Assembly: GCA_028023455.1 (NCBI GenBank)
Contig: JAQFVV010006312.1
Location: 2,273,898-2,337,897 of the forward strand
Direction of reading: 5' to 3'
DNA length: 64,000 nucleotides
DNA from: Epiperipatus broadwayi
Lineage: Eukaryota > Onychophora > Udeonychophora > Euonychophora > Peripatidae
Shown: one piece after another, positions 24,887 to 35,613 of the stretch
Layout of the letters: every line of letters begins with the position of its first letter
Position numbering within the stretch: the stretch's first letter is position 1
Made by a program: the position numbers and the translations under genes
The notes under the pieces: model-generated
What the model saw: the letters and a program-made list of their open reading frames with translations, nothing else
The model's database searches: none
Told to the model about the DNA's origin: nothing

Positions 24887-25464
24887 AGTCAGTGAATTTT
24901 TAGCTCATTTCATTATTGGCTATCAACTGTTGCCACTTTAACTTCTTTGCAACCAACTGCAAATAAGGGCCAGAATTTAATTCTGTGAATCATGATTGTA
25001 AATGTCTATTAAAGTTCGTTCACACACACATTTTGTCTTCAAGAAAACTCAGTAATATCTATCAGCAATTGAGAGGAAAGACTATGATGTGTCATGATCT
25101 TAAACTTGAAGGCAAAATTTACCATGCTGGCTAACGCTATTGTTGGTAAGCAGCTCATTCATGTTTGTTTTACTATATAAATAATCATCATAAATAATAA
25201 TATAATAATGACATCTGCAAACTAACAAACCTATGAAGTGGATATTAGCAATTTGACATACCCATTTCCTTCAAGATTTCAAAGAGGATTCAAAGTGCTT
25301 CCTTTCAATTTATAGCAGACTTTTTATTTCAGAAATATATATACTTAAAAATAATTATTTTATTTGATAAATTAAATAATATATTCTTTTAATTAAATTC
25401 TCACATTTATTATAATTCTCATTCAGTAAAATATTATATGATTTGGAAAAATCTGTCTGTAATG
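24887..25464. other. Unassigned sequence before the hAT-like element
   Basis: Moderately AT-rich; the first 250 bases may belong to the upstream side of the LINE relic on the minus strand. No motif recognised. Confidence 0.35.
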
Positions 25465-25952
25465 GACTATATCAGTGGTGGCCAACTTTTGTGTTCATAA
25501 GATCTACTTTTTATTTTAAAAATATGTTGCGATCGACTTGTTATCATAGGCATAGTCTAAATGGAGGGAGGTGTGAAATACATACTACTTTTATATATCT
25601 ACCTAGTAAAAAATAATTATTTAACGGGACAAAAAACTCATGTCCGAGGGAATTAAAGCAAAATGAGTAATTATTAACAATATTTATTAATTCAAATTAG
25701 CTACATTAAATCAAGATTAAAAATATTATTTTCAATAATGATACGGCTTAGTGGACTTCACCTATTTAGAATTGAAAAAAAATTTAGAACAAAAACAAAA
25801 ATACCAAAAAAAAAAAAACTTAAAAATCTTGACTAATTTGTTTCACTCCTTACCCGACAACTCTCGTCAGATTGGCCTTGCGATCGACCAAAAATGGCTT
25901 TGCGATCGACCGGTGGATCACGATCGACTTGTTGGACACTCCTGGACTATAT
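25465..25952. mobile_element. Non-autonomous hAT-like DNA transposon with 8-bp duplication
   Basis: The element runs from 25473 to 25944 (472 bp). Its left end is CAGTGGTGGCCAAC; its right end, as complement, is CAGGAGTGTCCAAC, 11 of 14 matching. The octamer GACTATAT flanks it on both sides (25465-25472 and 25945-25952), a perfect 8-bp target-site duplication. An 8-bp duplication with CAGNGGTG-type ends is the hAT superfamily signature. GATCGAC-containing words cluster near both ends (25530 and 25880-25930). No transposase frame is present; the 67-codon frame inside (25751-25954) crosses the end and is chance. It depends on a transposase made elsewhere, or is dead. Confidence 0.88.
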
Positions 25953-26838
25953 AACAGAACATTGACTTGGTATATTGGTGTAATGGAGACTCATATATGT
26001 GTAAAACCAATGACGATATTTCATTTATATCGCTGATCTTAAATTATTATATAAAATATGAAATATTTTTATTCAATTTTCACCGTTAATCTTCATTATT
26101 ATATTCATGTAAATTCTAGTTTTAATATTCTTATAAAATGTTTACTGTTTCTAATGCATAAATTGGCCCAACATATTTGTTGACTAACTGAATGTTTTTT
26201 TGTTTTTTTTTTACAAATTTCATTGGAAGCTTTTTTTTTTTTTGAAAAAATCTTTGTTAGATATTCAACCGCAGACATATTTTGAAACTTTTATTTGTAT
26301 TTGGAAGAACTATTTTCTGTAATTTATAATTTAATGAATGATTGAAATTATATCACTATTTAATTACGACCTTTGTGATAAGCCCGGTCATAGAGTTATA
26401 AAGTCCAGATATAAATTTCCAGATCACTTGTCAACTAAATAAAATAAAAAAACACTTATGAATCAAATTGAAAAGAACTAATGCTACTTGTTCAAACAAT
26501 ACCACATGTATAATTATTTACAAGTGCGCTACTATTAAAAGTTGTATCATATAAAAATTAAAAACTTTTACTTTCATTGAGTTTTTACTGTATTGTTGTA
26601 TTGATACAATTGTAAATCATAAAGTAGTAAGTAGATGACATTTGTATGAAATTCATAGTTATATAATCTGTTTGTATCTCGAAAAATCTGTATAAATTTG
26701 TTACGTTGTAAGATTTGTTTAAAAAAGTATGTTTTTTTTTAAAGTTTGAATTCAAAAACCAGCAAGTAGTATCTCTTTACAATAAGCTATTTATAGAGAA
26801 TAGGAAAAATTATTTAACAATTTAAATATATATATATA
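25953..26838. other. Unassigned AT-rich sequence
   Basis: Several T and A homopolymers (26200-26245, 26730). No gene or element recognised. Confidence 0.4.
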
Positions 26839-27444
26839 TTTCTCTACAGTATATGCTCTTTCATACCTGTACTCCAATATGTAATATATAACGGATTTGA
26901 ACTCAGACTTTCACATGACCTTCAATTATCCACGTTATCTCATACTGCTGAAACACTTGATCACATACATGTCGAAAAGATAAATAATCACCAATATCCA
27001 TATTTCATGCTAAAACAGCATTTGTCAGTTGGTCCAGATTATCATCTCCACATGTATATACAATCAATGCTCAGTTTATATTAAGATAGCCAATTTTCAT
27101 ACTTTAATGGACAGGCTTCAATCCATCCCACCCCACAAGTTTTCAGCCATTCATTTCATTGAAAATCTGATGATGGAATTCATGGAGATTGGATATCTTA
27201 ATATAAGCTGAGCATTGATTGCATATATGTATGGAGATGATAATCTGGACCAACTGATGAGTGCTGGATTAGCACAAAATACGAATATTGGTGATTATTT
27301 ATCTTTTCAACATGTGTGTAATCAAGGGTGTCAGCCATATGAAATAGCGTGGATAATTGAGGGTTGTGTAAAGGTTTGAATTCAACCCTCCTATATATTA
27401 TATAGTGGAGTGCAGGTATAAAAAGCCTGTACTATATAGAGAAA
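26839..27444. repeat. Foldback element, arms about 240 bp
   Basis: The left arm (26839-27100) begins TTTCTCTAC and includes CCTGTACTCCA, CAATTATCCACG, GGTCCAGATTATCATCTCCA and CAATGCTCAG. The right arm (about 27185-27444) carries their complements in reverse order, including GGAGATGATAATCTGGACC, GTGGATAATTGAGG and TGGAGTGCAGG, and ends TAGAGAAA. The spacer is about 85 bp and is itself found inverted at about 27596-27665. Arms are clearly similar but diverged. No transposase is seen. The type could be a MITE or foldback element. Confidence 0.85.
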
Positions 27445-27595
27445 AAATCATATTAAAATATAGTGCTGTAAGGTCTGCCCATTCCTTGTATATATATGTA
27501 AAAGGATTATATCCTGTACATGAAGGATCAGAGTAACTTATAATCAATATGAGTAGGATGAGAGGGTTGGCACTAATGTGGGCTTTGAATGTTCC
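27445..27595. other. Link between foldback and its extra arm
   Basis: AT-rich sequence with no motif; it joins the foldback to an additional partial copy. Confidence 0.4.
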
Positions 27596-27880
27596 ATCAT
27601 CAGATTTTCAATAAAATTGAAAGCTGAGGAGTTATAAGGTGGAGTGAATTGAAACCTGTTCATTAAAGTATGGAGATTGGCAATCTTAATATAAGATGAG
27701 CATTAATTGTATATATATGTGGAGATGATAATATGCACCAACTGACAAGTGCTGGTTTAGCACAAAATACCCATATTGTGATTATTTGTCTTTTTGACAT
27801 GTGTGTGTCAGCAGTATAGATAGCATGGATAGTTGAGGGTCATGTGGAAATCTGAGTTCAAACTCCTATATATTAACAAT
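27596..27880 (+). repeat. Additional half copy of the 26.8-kb foldback
   Basis: From 27596 the sequence gives the complement of the foldback spacer (CATCATCAGATTTTCAATAA, GTGGAGTGAATTGAAACCTG). It then gives a second copy of the right arm in the same orientation (GGAGATTGGCAATCTTAATA, GGAGATGATAATATGCACCA, AGTGCTGGTTTAGCACAAAA, ATAGTTGAGGGTCATGTGGA). The element therefore exists here as arm, spacer, arm, gap, inverted spacer, arm. Confidence 0.85.
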
Positions 27881-28542
27881 TTAGAATAATATATTAATAT
27901 CAAGTCATTCTTATTATCTAAATAATGAATAATAATTTAACATTACTATTTTCAACTGTCACTGATCCATTACAAGATAAAAGACCTTTCGAGTTTAATT
28001 CCCTTTCTTGAAATCATAATTTTCATTTTTTTCACATTATTTTTGTAAACCTCCTTTCTATACACATTATTTTTCCAGGTATTTTATCATCTCTTATGAT
28101 CAGATTTAAGAGTTCACCTGCCTGATATATTGCTATCTTTTTTTTTGCATCATATCCAATCCATCCTATTTCAGTTTTTATTTTTTTTTCACACAGTTAG
28201 TAATATGTGTTTGTTCTTTTACTGAAGTATTTTATTTTCATGTTTATTAATCCCAACTTGCATATGTCCATATTTCACTGTATAATCTGAATTAGCTCTT
28301 CTATTAAGTCCCGATGTCTCAGATCTACAAGAATTTTACTTCCTGATAAAACATATTTATTAAAAATCTTTCCTTTAAATGTATATAAGTATACTGTATA
28401 TTCTTTTAGTATATTGAAACTAGTAAAAAAGAAATATAATGATAGGGTCAACAGTTAACCTTAAAAATGAGTGACAAATTTTACCTTTTTGAAATATTAA
28501 TTAAGTAGAGTTCAATAGTCAAAAAAATAAGATCACAAAAAT
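27881..28542. other. Unassigned AT-rich, T-rich sequence
   Basis: T-rich from 28010 to 28260, otherwise featureless. No frame of note. Confidence 0.4.
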
Positions 28543-28790
28543 CAATAGGCAGAATTGGATTAAAAATCTGCAAAAGGTTTGAATATCGAAACATACTTTT
28601 GTAAACAAAATTAAAATTATTGAAGATATATCCATTTTGTATATCTTTCTGTAGATATCAAACAAAATTAAAATTATTCAAGACACAGCCAGAAAACGGC
28701 AATATCTAGAACAATTCTAATTTTGTTTGTAAAAATATGTCCTTACATTCAAAACTTTTTCCAGATTTTTTAGTTCAATTCTGCCTATTG
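28543..28790. repeat. Foldback element, arms about 85 bp
   Basis: CAATAGGCAGAATTG starts the left arm and its complement CAATTCTGCCTATTG ends the right arm at 28790. Inner words pair too (AATCTGCAAAAGGTTTGAAT with ATTCAAAACTTTTTCCAGAT; TTTTGTAAACAAAATTA with TAATTTTGTTTGTAAAA). The centre holds a second direct AACAAAATTAAAATTATT copy. It looks like an aging MITE-like palindrome. No coding content. Confidence 0.85.
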
Positions 28791-29776
28791 CTGAGCATTT
28801 AAACTATAGTAATTTTGAAAATTCTACAATATAATAAAATAAAACAACTAAATATTTGATCAAATTAATTCTTGCTTCAATTAAAGATGATCATATTGAA
28901 AAATAACTTAATGAAATTATACCGTGAGACAATCTAATTTATTAGAAAAGTGAATAATGTTTAGAAAGTTTATGGCAAAAGACAAAGAGAATGACTAGTA
29001 ATGGAGTAGATAGACCTATTATTACAATTAATAATATATTTTTCACCAGTCTAAAAAGAAAATTAGTTGACAAGCCTGTCTGGGAAAAATACTATTCATT
29101 AAATTATCTAAAAGTCAATAATGATTTGATGACATTAATAATAAATATAACAACTATAATTTTATTTTCTGCATGTAAAAATACTAATTCAGCTTAGCAC
29201 ATTTGGTTTATTATGCATTTATTCTAATTAATATTTTAGATAACAATTTCTTAGCTGGGGTTTCCATAACGTTTAAATGTTTTACATTAAAGAAGACCTT
29301 GTATTTTTATTTTCTAATGGTTTTAAAGTTTTTTATTTCGTTAAAGTAATAAGAAATTTAGTAAAACATTATTTCATATAATTTATTGATTTGTGTAATT
29401 TAAACTTTATTAAGAGTAATTTATATATTATTACCAATTTAATATTAACATATTGGATTTAATATGAAAAAAATGTGAAATGAAGCAAAGAAAAGAAAGG
29501 GACTGAAAAAGGAATTAACAGTGTTTTTATATAATAAATATGATATAGCTTGAATTATATGAAAGGGAGTGGCAGTAGTATAATTAACTTATGATAACGG
29601 TGCATTATCTTACTAAAGAAAAAATCCCTCCACAAAAAAATAATAAAGTACAAGGCAATAATTATCAGACTAATTGATAACATAGTAATAATTTAACCAA
29701 ATTTGAACCCAGAATAATAGTAGCCAGTTACAGTAACACATATTCCATGATCTCCTTCTAAGCATATACTTATATG
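28791..29776. other. Unassigned AT-rich sequence
   Basis: One 68-codon plus frame (28991-29197) with nothing recognisable. No repeat noticed. Confidence 0.4.
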
Positions 29777-29871
29777 TATATAAATATTAAGCATAAATCA
29801 CCCCACATGGTTAAGAAATCCAGTACTGATTTCTTAACCATGTGGGGTGATTTATGCTTAATATTTATATA
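29777..29871. repeat. Perfect 44-bp inverted repeat with 7-base loop
   Basis: 29777-29820 and 29828-29871 are exact reverse complements around CAGTACT. The arm includes AAGCATAAATCACCCCACAT then GGTTAAGAAATC. Perfect pairing over 44 bp implies a recent origin or active maintenance. As DNA it can extrude a cruciform; as RNA it would form a long hairpin. No flanking duplication or coding content was found. An assembly or read palindrome artefact should be excluded. Confidence 0.95.
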
Positions 29872-31310
29872 TATTTATTTCAGTATAGCGTTATGCACTG
29901 GGATTATTTTTATATGTATATGGATGTGTATATTTCTAAATGCACAGTAAAAGCTGAAACGGCATATAAATACCTCATTGCAGAACAAAGTAAAAAGTTA
30001 AGCTGAAAATATTAATAATCAGAATGGTTAATTGACTGTTAATGGGACTCTAGGTTGGTTTTTCATTCTTGTTTTTATTCTATAGTCAATTGCTGGATAT
30101 TTTGCTGGTTATACGTAAAAAAAATCGTAAGTTTGATTAGAACCTAAGAAAATGTTTAAATTTACATGACCAGATTTGAACTCTGCCTGTAGACACAACA
30201 AGTGAAAAGCTACTAATGCGCCATAAGGCTATATAAGTGTGCTTGCATTCATAATAGGAATTATTTTTCCTATCTGCCATCTGTTTATGAACATAAGATG
30301 AAAGTCAAGCTCTTGAAGGACATTTAAGTTTAGACTATTTTTTACAGTATAATATGTCACTCATTACTCTCTCTCTGTCAATAGAAACACGCACACACAC
30401 ACGGCTTTTATTATAAAATAAGGGACCAATTTTCATCTGCATTTCTTATCTTGTATGCAATTAATATTTTTGATACATTTTTAATACCCATCTTCCACAC
30501 ACACATATATATTACGTCTAGTTTATCCTTTTTTTTCTAGTACCATCAATTTATTGATTTAATTAAATATTGTATAATCACTTGATTGTGCATTTAAATA
30601 CATATTTACCTCGAGAAATAAATAATTTTAATTATCATTAATGATTTACTACAATATCTGTAAATCGTAAAGTAATAATAACAATACCACAATGAACGTT
30701 AGTTAATATCTTTCAAATAAACATTATTTGAAGCATTAATTACTTTATATGAAACTAATTATCATTTTGTAAAAAAAAAAAAAAAAGGAAAAAGAAATAT
30801 CTATATTTTCTCTCCAATATAACAAAGAAATAAAATCTTTTGAAGAAAAATTACGTTTAAAACAAATCTAATTTCTAATTATATTTGTTGTCTAATCTCT
30901 GGGGGAAATCACTTGTAAACAAAATCAGGCTTTGTTGAAGAGAATCTGTTTCGTCTTGCTATTATCCAAATGAGAAGAGAAGATGGAGATATATCAGCTT
31001 AGACTTAGGCTTTTTAAAGCCTGCTTGTATTATAAAAAGATTAAAAAGGTTGAAAATAGTGCTCATAATACTCAACTTTACTAGAACACTTTAATTCTTT
31101 TTTCAAAATCAATTTGTAGAAAACGTATAGCTCATAAGGCGTTGTGATCCAGGACCCGATACCTTTTACTGCTCGTATGATTAGGCGAGATTTTTTTTGC
31201 GTCTTTTCAAAATCCGTAATTGAGTTCAGAAAGATAACCGCAATATTGAACATGTTAGTAGGCAAAGCACCAGCTAATTTCTGTTAGTCTAAAAAATAAA
31301 CTTAAAATAC
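29872..31310. other. Unassigned AT-rich sequence
   Basis: Contains short CA runs (30389-30402, 30497-30510) and an A run of 17 (30770-30786). A patch at 30895-31030 is less AT-rich. The 74-codon minus frame at 31041-31265 is not recognised. Confidence 0.4.
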
Positions 31311-31640
31311 TTTTAATATATTTAGATAAAATAATGGGTATTATTAAAAAAAAATCGTCGCAACTAACAAAAGTAACAAATGTAAAATAATAAGTAAAAA
31401 GGTTCACATATATAGACGTAAATATTTTCAAATAAAAAACAAACAATAACAATAATAAATGATAATATGTAGTTAGTTTTAATATATTTAGAAATATAAC
31501 GAGAGTATTAAAAATCTCGCAGCCATCAAAAGTAATGAATGTAAAATAACAAGCAAAACGATTTTGAATATACAAATCATAGATATTTTCAAATAAAATA
31601 CGCCATAACAATTATAAATTATATTTAGTTTATTATCAAT
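31311..31640 (+). repeat. Tandem duplication, 166-bp unit, two diverged copies
   Basis: TTTTAATATATTTAG opens each copy (31311 and 31477). Later landmarks repeat in order: GTCGCAACTAACAAAAGTAA versus CGCAGCCATCAAAAGTAATG, AATGTAAAATAATAAG versus AATGTAAAATAACAAG, and AATATTTTCAAATAAAA versus GATATTTTCAAATAAAA. The open minus frame of 118 codons covering both (31255-31611) shows the repetition and AT-driven residues only. Confidence 0.85.
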
Positions 31641-32879
31641 TTATAAAAAAAAACCCAGAATGTTATTTATTTGTTTAATACCTTGATGAATTAAATCATG
31701 CATCTAATAATGTAAAAGGTTCATTATAATCTATATTGGAGAGCTGTTTCGAAATATAAGAATAAATTAATTTGAAAATAAACTACCATCGACAATGATC
31801 AAATTGTAAGGCGTGATCTATACGCTTATGCATAGTTTCTAATCTTCCTTTGGTTAAAGAACATATGAACATATGTGTAAGCATATATATTACACTATAT
31901 TATAAATACAATATGATTTTGTGAATCAGGTCACAATGCCAAAACAAATTTTAAATTAAAATAGTAAAAAAAAATGTGCACGGATTTAAGTTAAGAAAAT
32001 AACTTAAAAATAAAGGTTCTGATCCTATAATACCATGATAATAAAAGTTTGATAAAATATGAAATAAATCCTATGTAAATATACGACAAGTAAAGATATG
32101 TTTCCTATTCGTGCGTGTTAATAACAAATATTTAGTATTGAATATTATTACTTATTTAATTAAGTGAAAATGCTGTAAGCCACTTTCAGAATTAATCATG
32201 ACTTAAAATGAACAATAATATTTAATAAGCTTACAAGCTATATAAAATATATAGTGTAAATTCTCAAAGGCGAGGAGCTAAAATTTCACCTTTCATTGGT
32301 AGTTAGGTGGAATTTGTCTCTGTGCAATGCATACACCATTATCTTGTTATAGTCATATTTGGCTCATATCTTTAGCAAGTGGATTGTTTCAGACATCTGA
32401 ACTATTAAGAAGATATCATAAAGGAATTTGTAGAAATTGTAACCAAAAGATAAATTCATTAGTAACGTTATTAAATACTTTAATTCTGCCATTATAGCAA
32501 TAAATTTGATAACCAATAACTACATAGTTTATCATTTTTATGTGCTCATGGGTAAGCAACCAATGAATTTCCTGACCATGGATTGTCCCGAATCTTCTGA
32601 CAAGACTCCAGTTGTATCAAATAAGATCAAATCCAAATGGCTTCATTATCAGATATGATAAAAGAAATTAATTAGAATCCCATTATAAAATTCATAGAAA
32701 AATGTCAAAGAATTTCATTCTTAACACTATAATTTTTCCATTGCAGATCGTTGGTTGAACAATTAAAAAGAGAATATTGATTTGAGTCAGACAGTGAAAG
32801 TATATTTTGAGTTAATATCAAGTTCTGACCTACTTAATAGTTTGTTTATAACTTTTAAGGAAATGTCTTTTCTGATATC
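31641..32879. other. Unassigned AT-rich sequence
   Basis: The 32270-32640 part is less AT-rich and includes a short open stretch reading MGKQPMNFLTMDCPESSDKT near 32548 with no recognised relation. It precedes family B and a minus-strand LINE relic. Confidence 0.35.
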
Positions 32880-33030
32880 TAGTGAAGGAATATGTGAAAA
32901 ACAGAAAACCACTGGAAAGAAGTAGATTTAACCTTACTAATAATATTTTTCATGATAATATTTTAATTGAGTATTCAAAAGTTTAGTGTGAGAAATTTTT
33001 CCTCCAAATAGGAGTACAATATTTACAAGC
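32880..33030 (+). repeat. Dispersed repeat family B, copy 2
   Basis: Shares ACTAATAATATTTTTCATGA, GTTTAGTGTGAGAA and TTTTTCCTCCAAATAGGA with 2205-2262, with a 20-base insertion after the first block. Family unknown. Confidence 0.55.
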
Positions 33031-33199
33031 ACAATTAAGGATATTATTTCTATAAAAAATTTGATCTAATGTTAAATGAATGAAGAAAATAAATTAACAA
33101 CCCAAGATTATCCCTTAATAGCATAAATAGTATTTCAGACTACTATTGCAGAAGGTTATATTCATTTTATGAGATTATTTACTGTTGTTTAGATGGAAT

Positions 33200-33960
33200 G
33201 TAGTGACTTCATTGAATAAGGAATAAAACCCAAGTCTTTGAAAAACATTTCAAATTTTTTATATGCTTATTGAAATATTTTTCTACTTCAGCAAATACCT
33301 TTTTAAAAAAAAATCAAAGCAATATCATCAGTATAGATAAATTTTCCCACATTCTGTATTTTGAAGGTCACTAATAAATATATTAAATAAAATAGATGAA
33401 AAAATTGAATTCTGTAATAGACCAATAAAATTTTATACCTTTTGATAATAATTTAGTGTCACTGAAATTTTCATATTGAGGGCATTTGTTAAGCAAATTA
33501 ATGGTTTTCATGCATTTAAGAATTATAAAAATCTCTTAGAAGAAGACCATTTTTCCAAACAGAATCACAAGCTGAGATTGGATCAATAAATAAATAGCAC
33601 CAGATAAAACTTGTTCACAATAGCTTTTTCCTGCCTAAAATCAGCCTGCTATATAGAAAACTGAGTTCAATTATTGGCAAAATTATTTCAAATAGATTGT
33701 AGGGAATGGACAATAATGATATTGAACCATTGCTGACTTTGTTTGATTTTAAAACTGCTGTAATTTTGCTTATATGCTAATTTTTTGGAATATTTGTTAC
33801 ATGAAAAATGTTATTGAATAATTCTACTAAGCTTGCGTTGGGCTTTAGTTTTTAAATTTTTAGAATTTCTGGAAATATGATACATGTTTCTGGAGCTTTT
33901 TTATTTAAATTAATTAAATTCATCAACTTTTACATATTTTACTAGACTGACAGTTTGTGA
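33200..33960 (-). mobile_element. Decayed LINE reverse transcriptase, minus strand
   Basis: Four RT landmarks occur in order on the minus strand. ADFRQEKAIVNKF (33600-33655) fits the G-F-R-x-G-R block. LFIDPISACDSVWKNGLLLR (33535-33597) fits motif A (F-I-D-L-x-x-A-Y-D-x-V-W). LFNIFISDLQ (33365-33395) fits the L-F-N-I-Y-x-x-D-L block. YTDDIALI (33312-33335) is motif C. A one-base frameshift lies just before motif C and there are stops elsewhere. The AYD.VW-type motif differs from the motif A seen at 6.9 and 9.6 kb, so a different LINE clade is likely. Outer limits are approximate. Confidence 0.72.
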
Positions 33961-34790
33961 AAGAGAAGATGATTAGGAGTCTAGTAGAGGGAGCCAAAGA
34001 CTCCAATTGACTTTGTTTCTGGCTCCTCTCCCCGATTTAGTTCCTTTTTTCTTAGTTTAGGGAATTAATGTTCTCTACAACTATTCCTTTTTAAAAGAGG
34101 AGTTTTTTTAGTTCACTTTTCACACAGAAGTTATGTCAACACATTATCACAAGTAAGAAAAATTTCAATCTTTATAAAAACGCTGCACAAATTATATGGC
34201 AGCCATTGAAATTTCAAAAAGTTTCTACCATAATTTTACCTTTTAATGAAAATTCATTTCATTGTTAAGTTTTGCTGATTGAGTGAGGGAGTCTGGCTGT
34301 TGTGGGGGGAGAGATGGAGCTTAAATCATAATTCTTTTGAGAGTGGGAGCTGGGATGAAGCTCTGTGGGGATCGTTTCTGACATTGGCTTTTCTCATTCA
34401 CAAGAAAAGAAAAAAATAACGTTATTTATAGCAGTTTTCTAAGTGTTATTCTTATAAATGATTTTATCCATGGATTGTTGCAAAATAAGCTGCAGTTTTG
34501 CCTAATAAATATAATTGCAGGTGAATCATCTTATTTATTTTTATTATTTCCAATTTTATTGGTGGGGTTGGACTTTTGATGTGACTTCTCATGATAGATT
34601 AGAATGGATTTCAGTAGAGACTTTTCAAAGCTTGTTTTTTTCCTTGTTATTTATAATTCTACCAAAGTATTCTGAATTGCTCCTCTGTAAAAATATTCGA
34701 GGCCATTTTGGAGAACTGAACAGTTGATTAGATTTAGCCCATATCAAGTGCTTTCCTAATCCTCAACTTATCTACCACAAACTGGACTTT
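33961..34790. other. Unassigned sequence; small plus frame at 34515-34727
   Basis: Less AT-rich patches at 33970-34040 and 34280-34380 (GGGGGGAGAGATGG). The 70-codon frame at 34515-34727 includes FYWWGWTFDVTSHDRLEWIS, unusual for random AT-rich DNA, but I cannot relate it to any family. It lies upstream of the tandem duplication and A-tailed end described next and may be part of the same retroposed unit. Confidence 0.3.
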
Positions 34791-35178
34791 TCAATTTTGA
34801 ACTCTTAAAATACAATTCATATTTGAACTCTAGACTTTTATGAATAAATCCTAATTGTAACATAGGTTTACTTTTAATAGTTAATCATCTCATAGACTAA
34901 TGCTTTGACTCTTCTCAAGTTGATCAATTTTTGGAAATGCTATGGACAAAAAATATAATGTATCATTTTAAATCTCCACATTAATACTGCAAATTAGATT
35001 TCTCAATATTGTACTCTTAAAACGCTATTCATATTTGAACTCTAGACTTTATGAATAAATCCTAATTGTAACATAGTTAATCATCTCATGGACTAATGCT
35101 TTAGGTCTTCACAAGTTGATCAATTTTGGAAATCCTATGGACAAAAAATATAATGTATCATTTTAAATCTTCATATTA
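34791..35178 (+). repeat. Tandem duplication, 212-bp unit, two copies
   Basis: Copy 1 from about 34791 and copy 2 from about 35001 share ATATTTGAACTCTAGACTTT, ATGAATAAATCCTAATTGTA, GTTAATCATCTCAT.GACTAA and ATGGACAAAAAATATAATGT, all in order, with few differences and a 15-20 base deletion in copy 2. Confidence 0.93.
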
Positions 35179-35254
35179 TACTATGTAAATCAATGTTTAC
35201 CTTGTAAAACATTGTATATCCAATAAAGTTTAATCCTTTATTAAAAAAAAAAAT
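35179..35254 (+). mobile_element. Retroposon-like 3' end: AATAAA signal and poly(A)
   Basis: ATCCAATAAAGTTTAATCC (near 35218) is followed about 13 bases later by an A run of 11. Together with the 212-bp duplication just upstream, this looks like the 3' untranslated end of a retroposed transcript or LINE in plus orientation. The 5' limit is unknown and no coding domain is certain. Confidence 0.4.
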
Positions 35255-35613
35255 CAAGATTATTAGCAATGATAGTAGAGATTTTTTTAACATTATTTTT
35301 ACATCCACCTAGTCCTTATAAAAATGCTGAGGCCTTATTAATAAATCTTGTAAAGTTTCATTTTCCCATGAACCCCTCCATATGTCTTTTCTGGTATTAT
35401 TCAGTGATTTTATAAATTTGTTAACAATACCTGAATATTTGGTAGGCAAAATTTAGCTTTTCTACATGGAATGAATTGTGATCATTATCAACAATATTCA
35501 TGAATGATGGACTCTCTGGCATTTGTTATTATGAGATTGTTAGCTGTATAGTAGCAAGAGAAAATTTAAGAGATTCTATTAATATTTTGTTTAATATATT
35601 TGTATATTGAATC
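35255..35613. other. Unassigned sequence
   Basis: AT-rich, with no motif, between a retroposon-like tail and the family A foldback. Confidence 0.4.

Noticed and set aside
31255-31611. 118-codon minus frame
   Set aside because: It spans a 166-bp tandem duplication and has only AT-driven aromatic and aliphatic residues; no motif.
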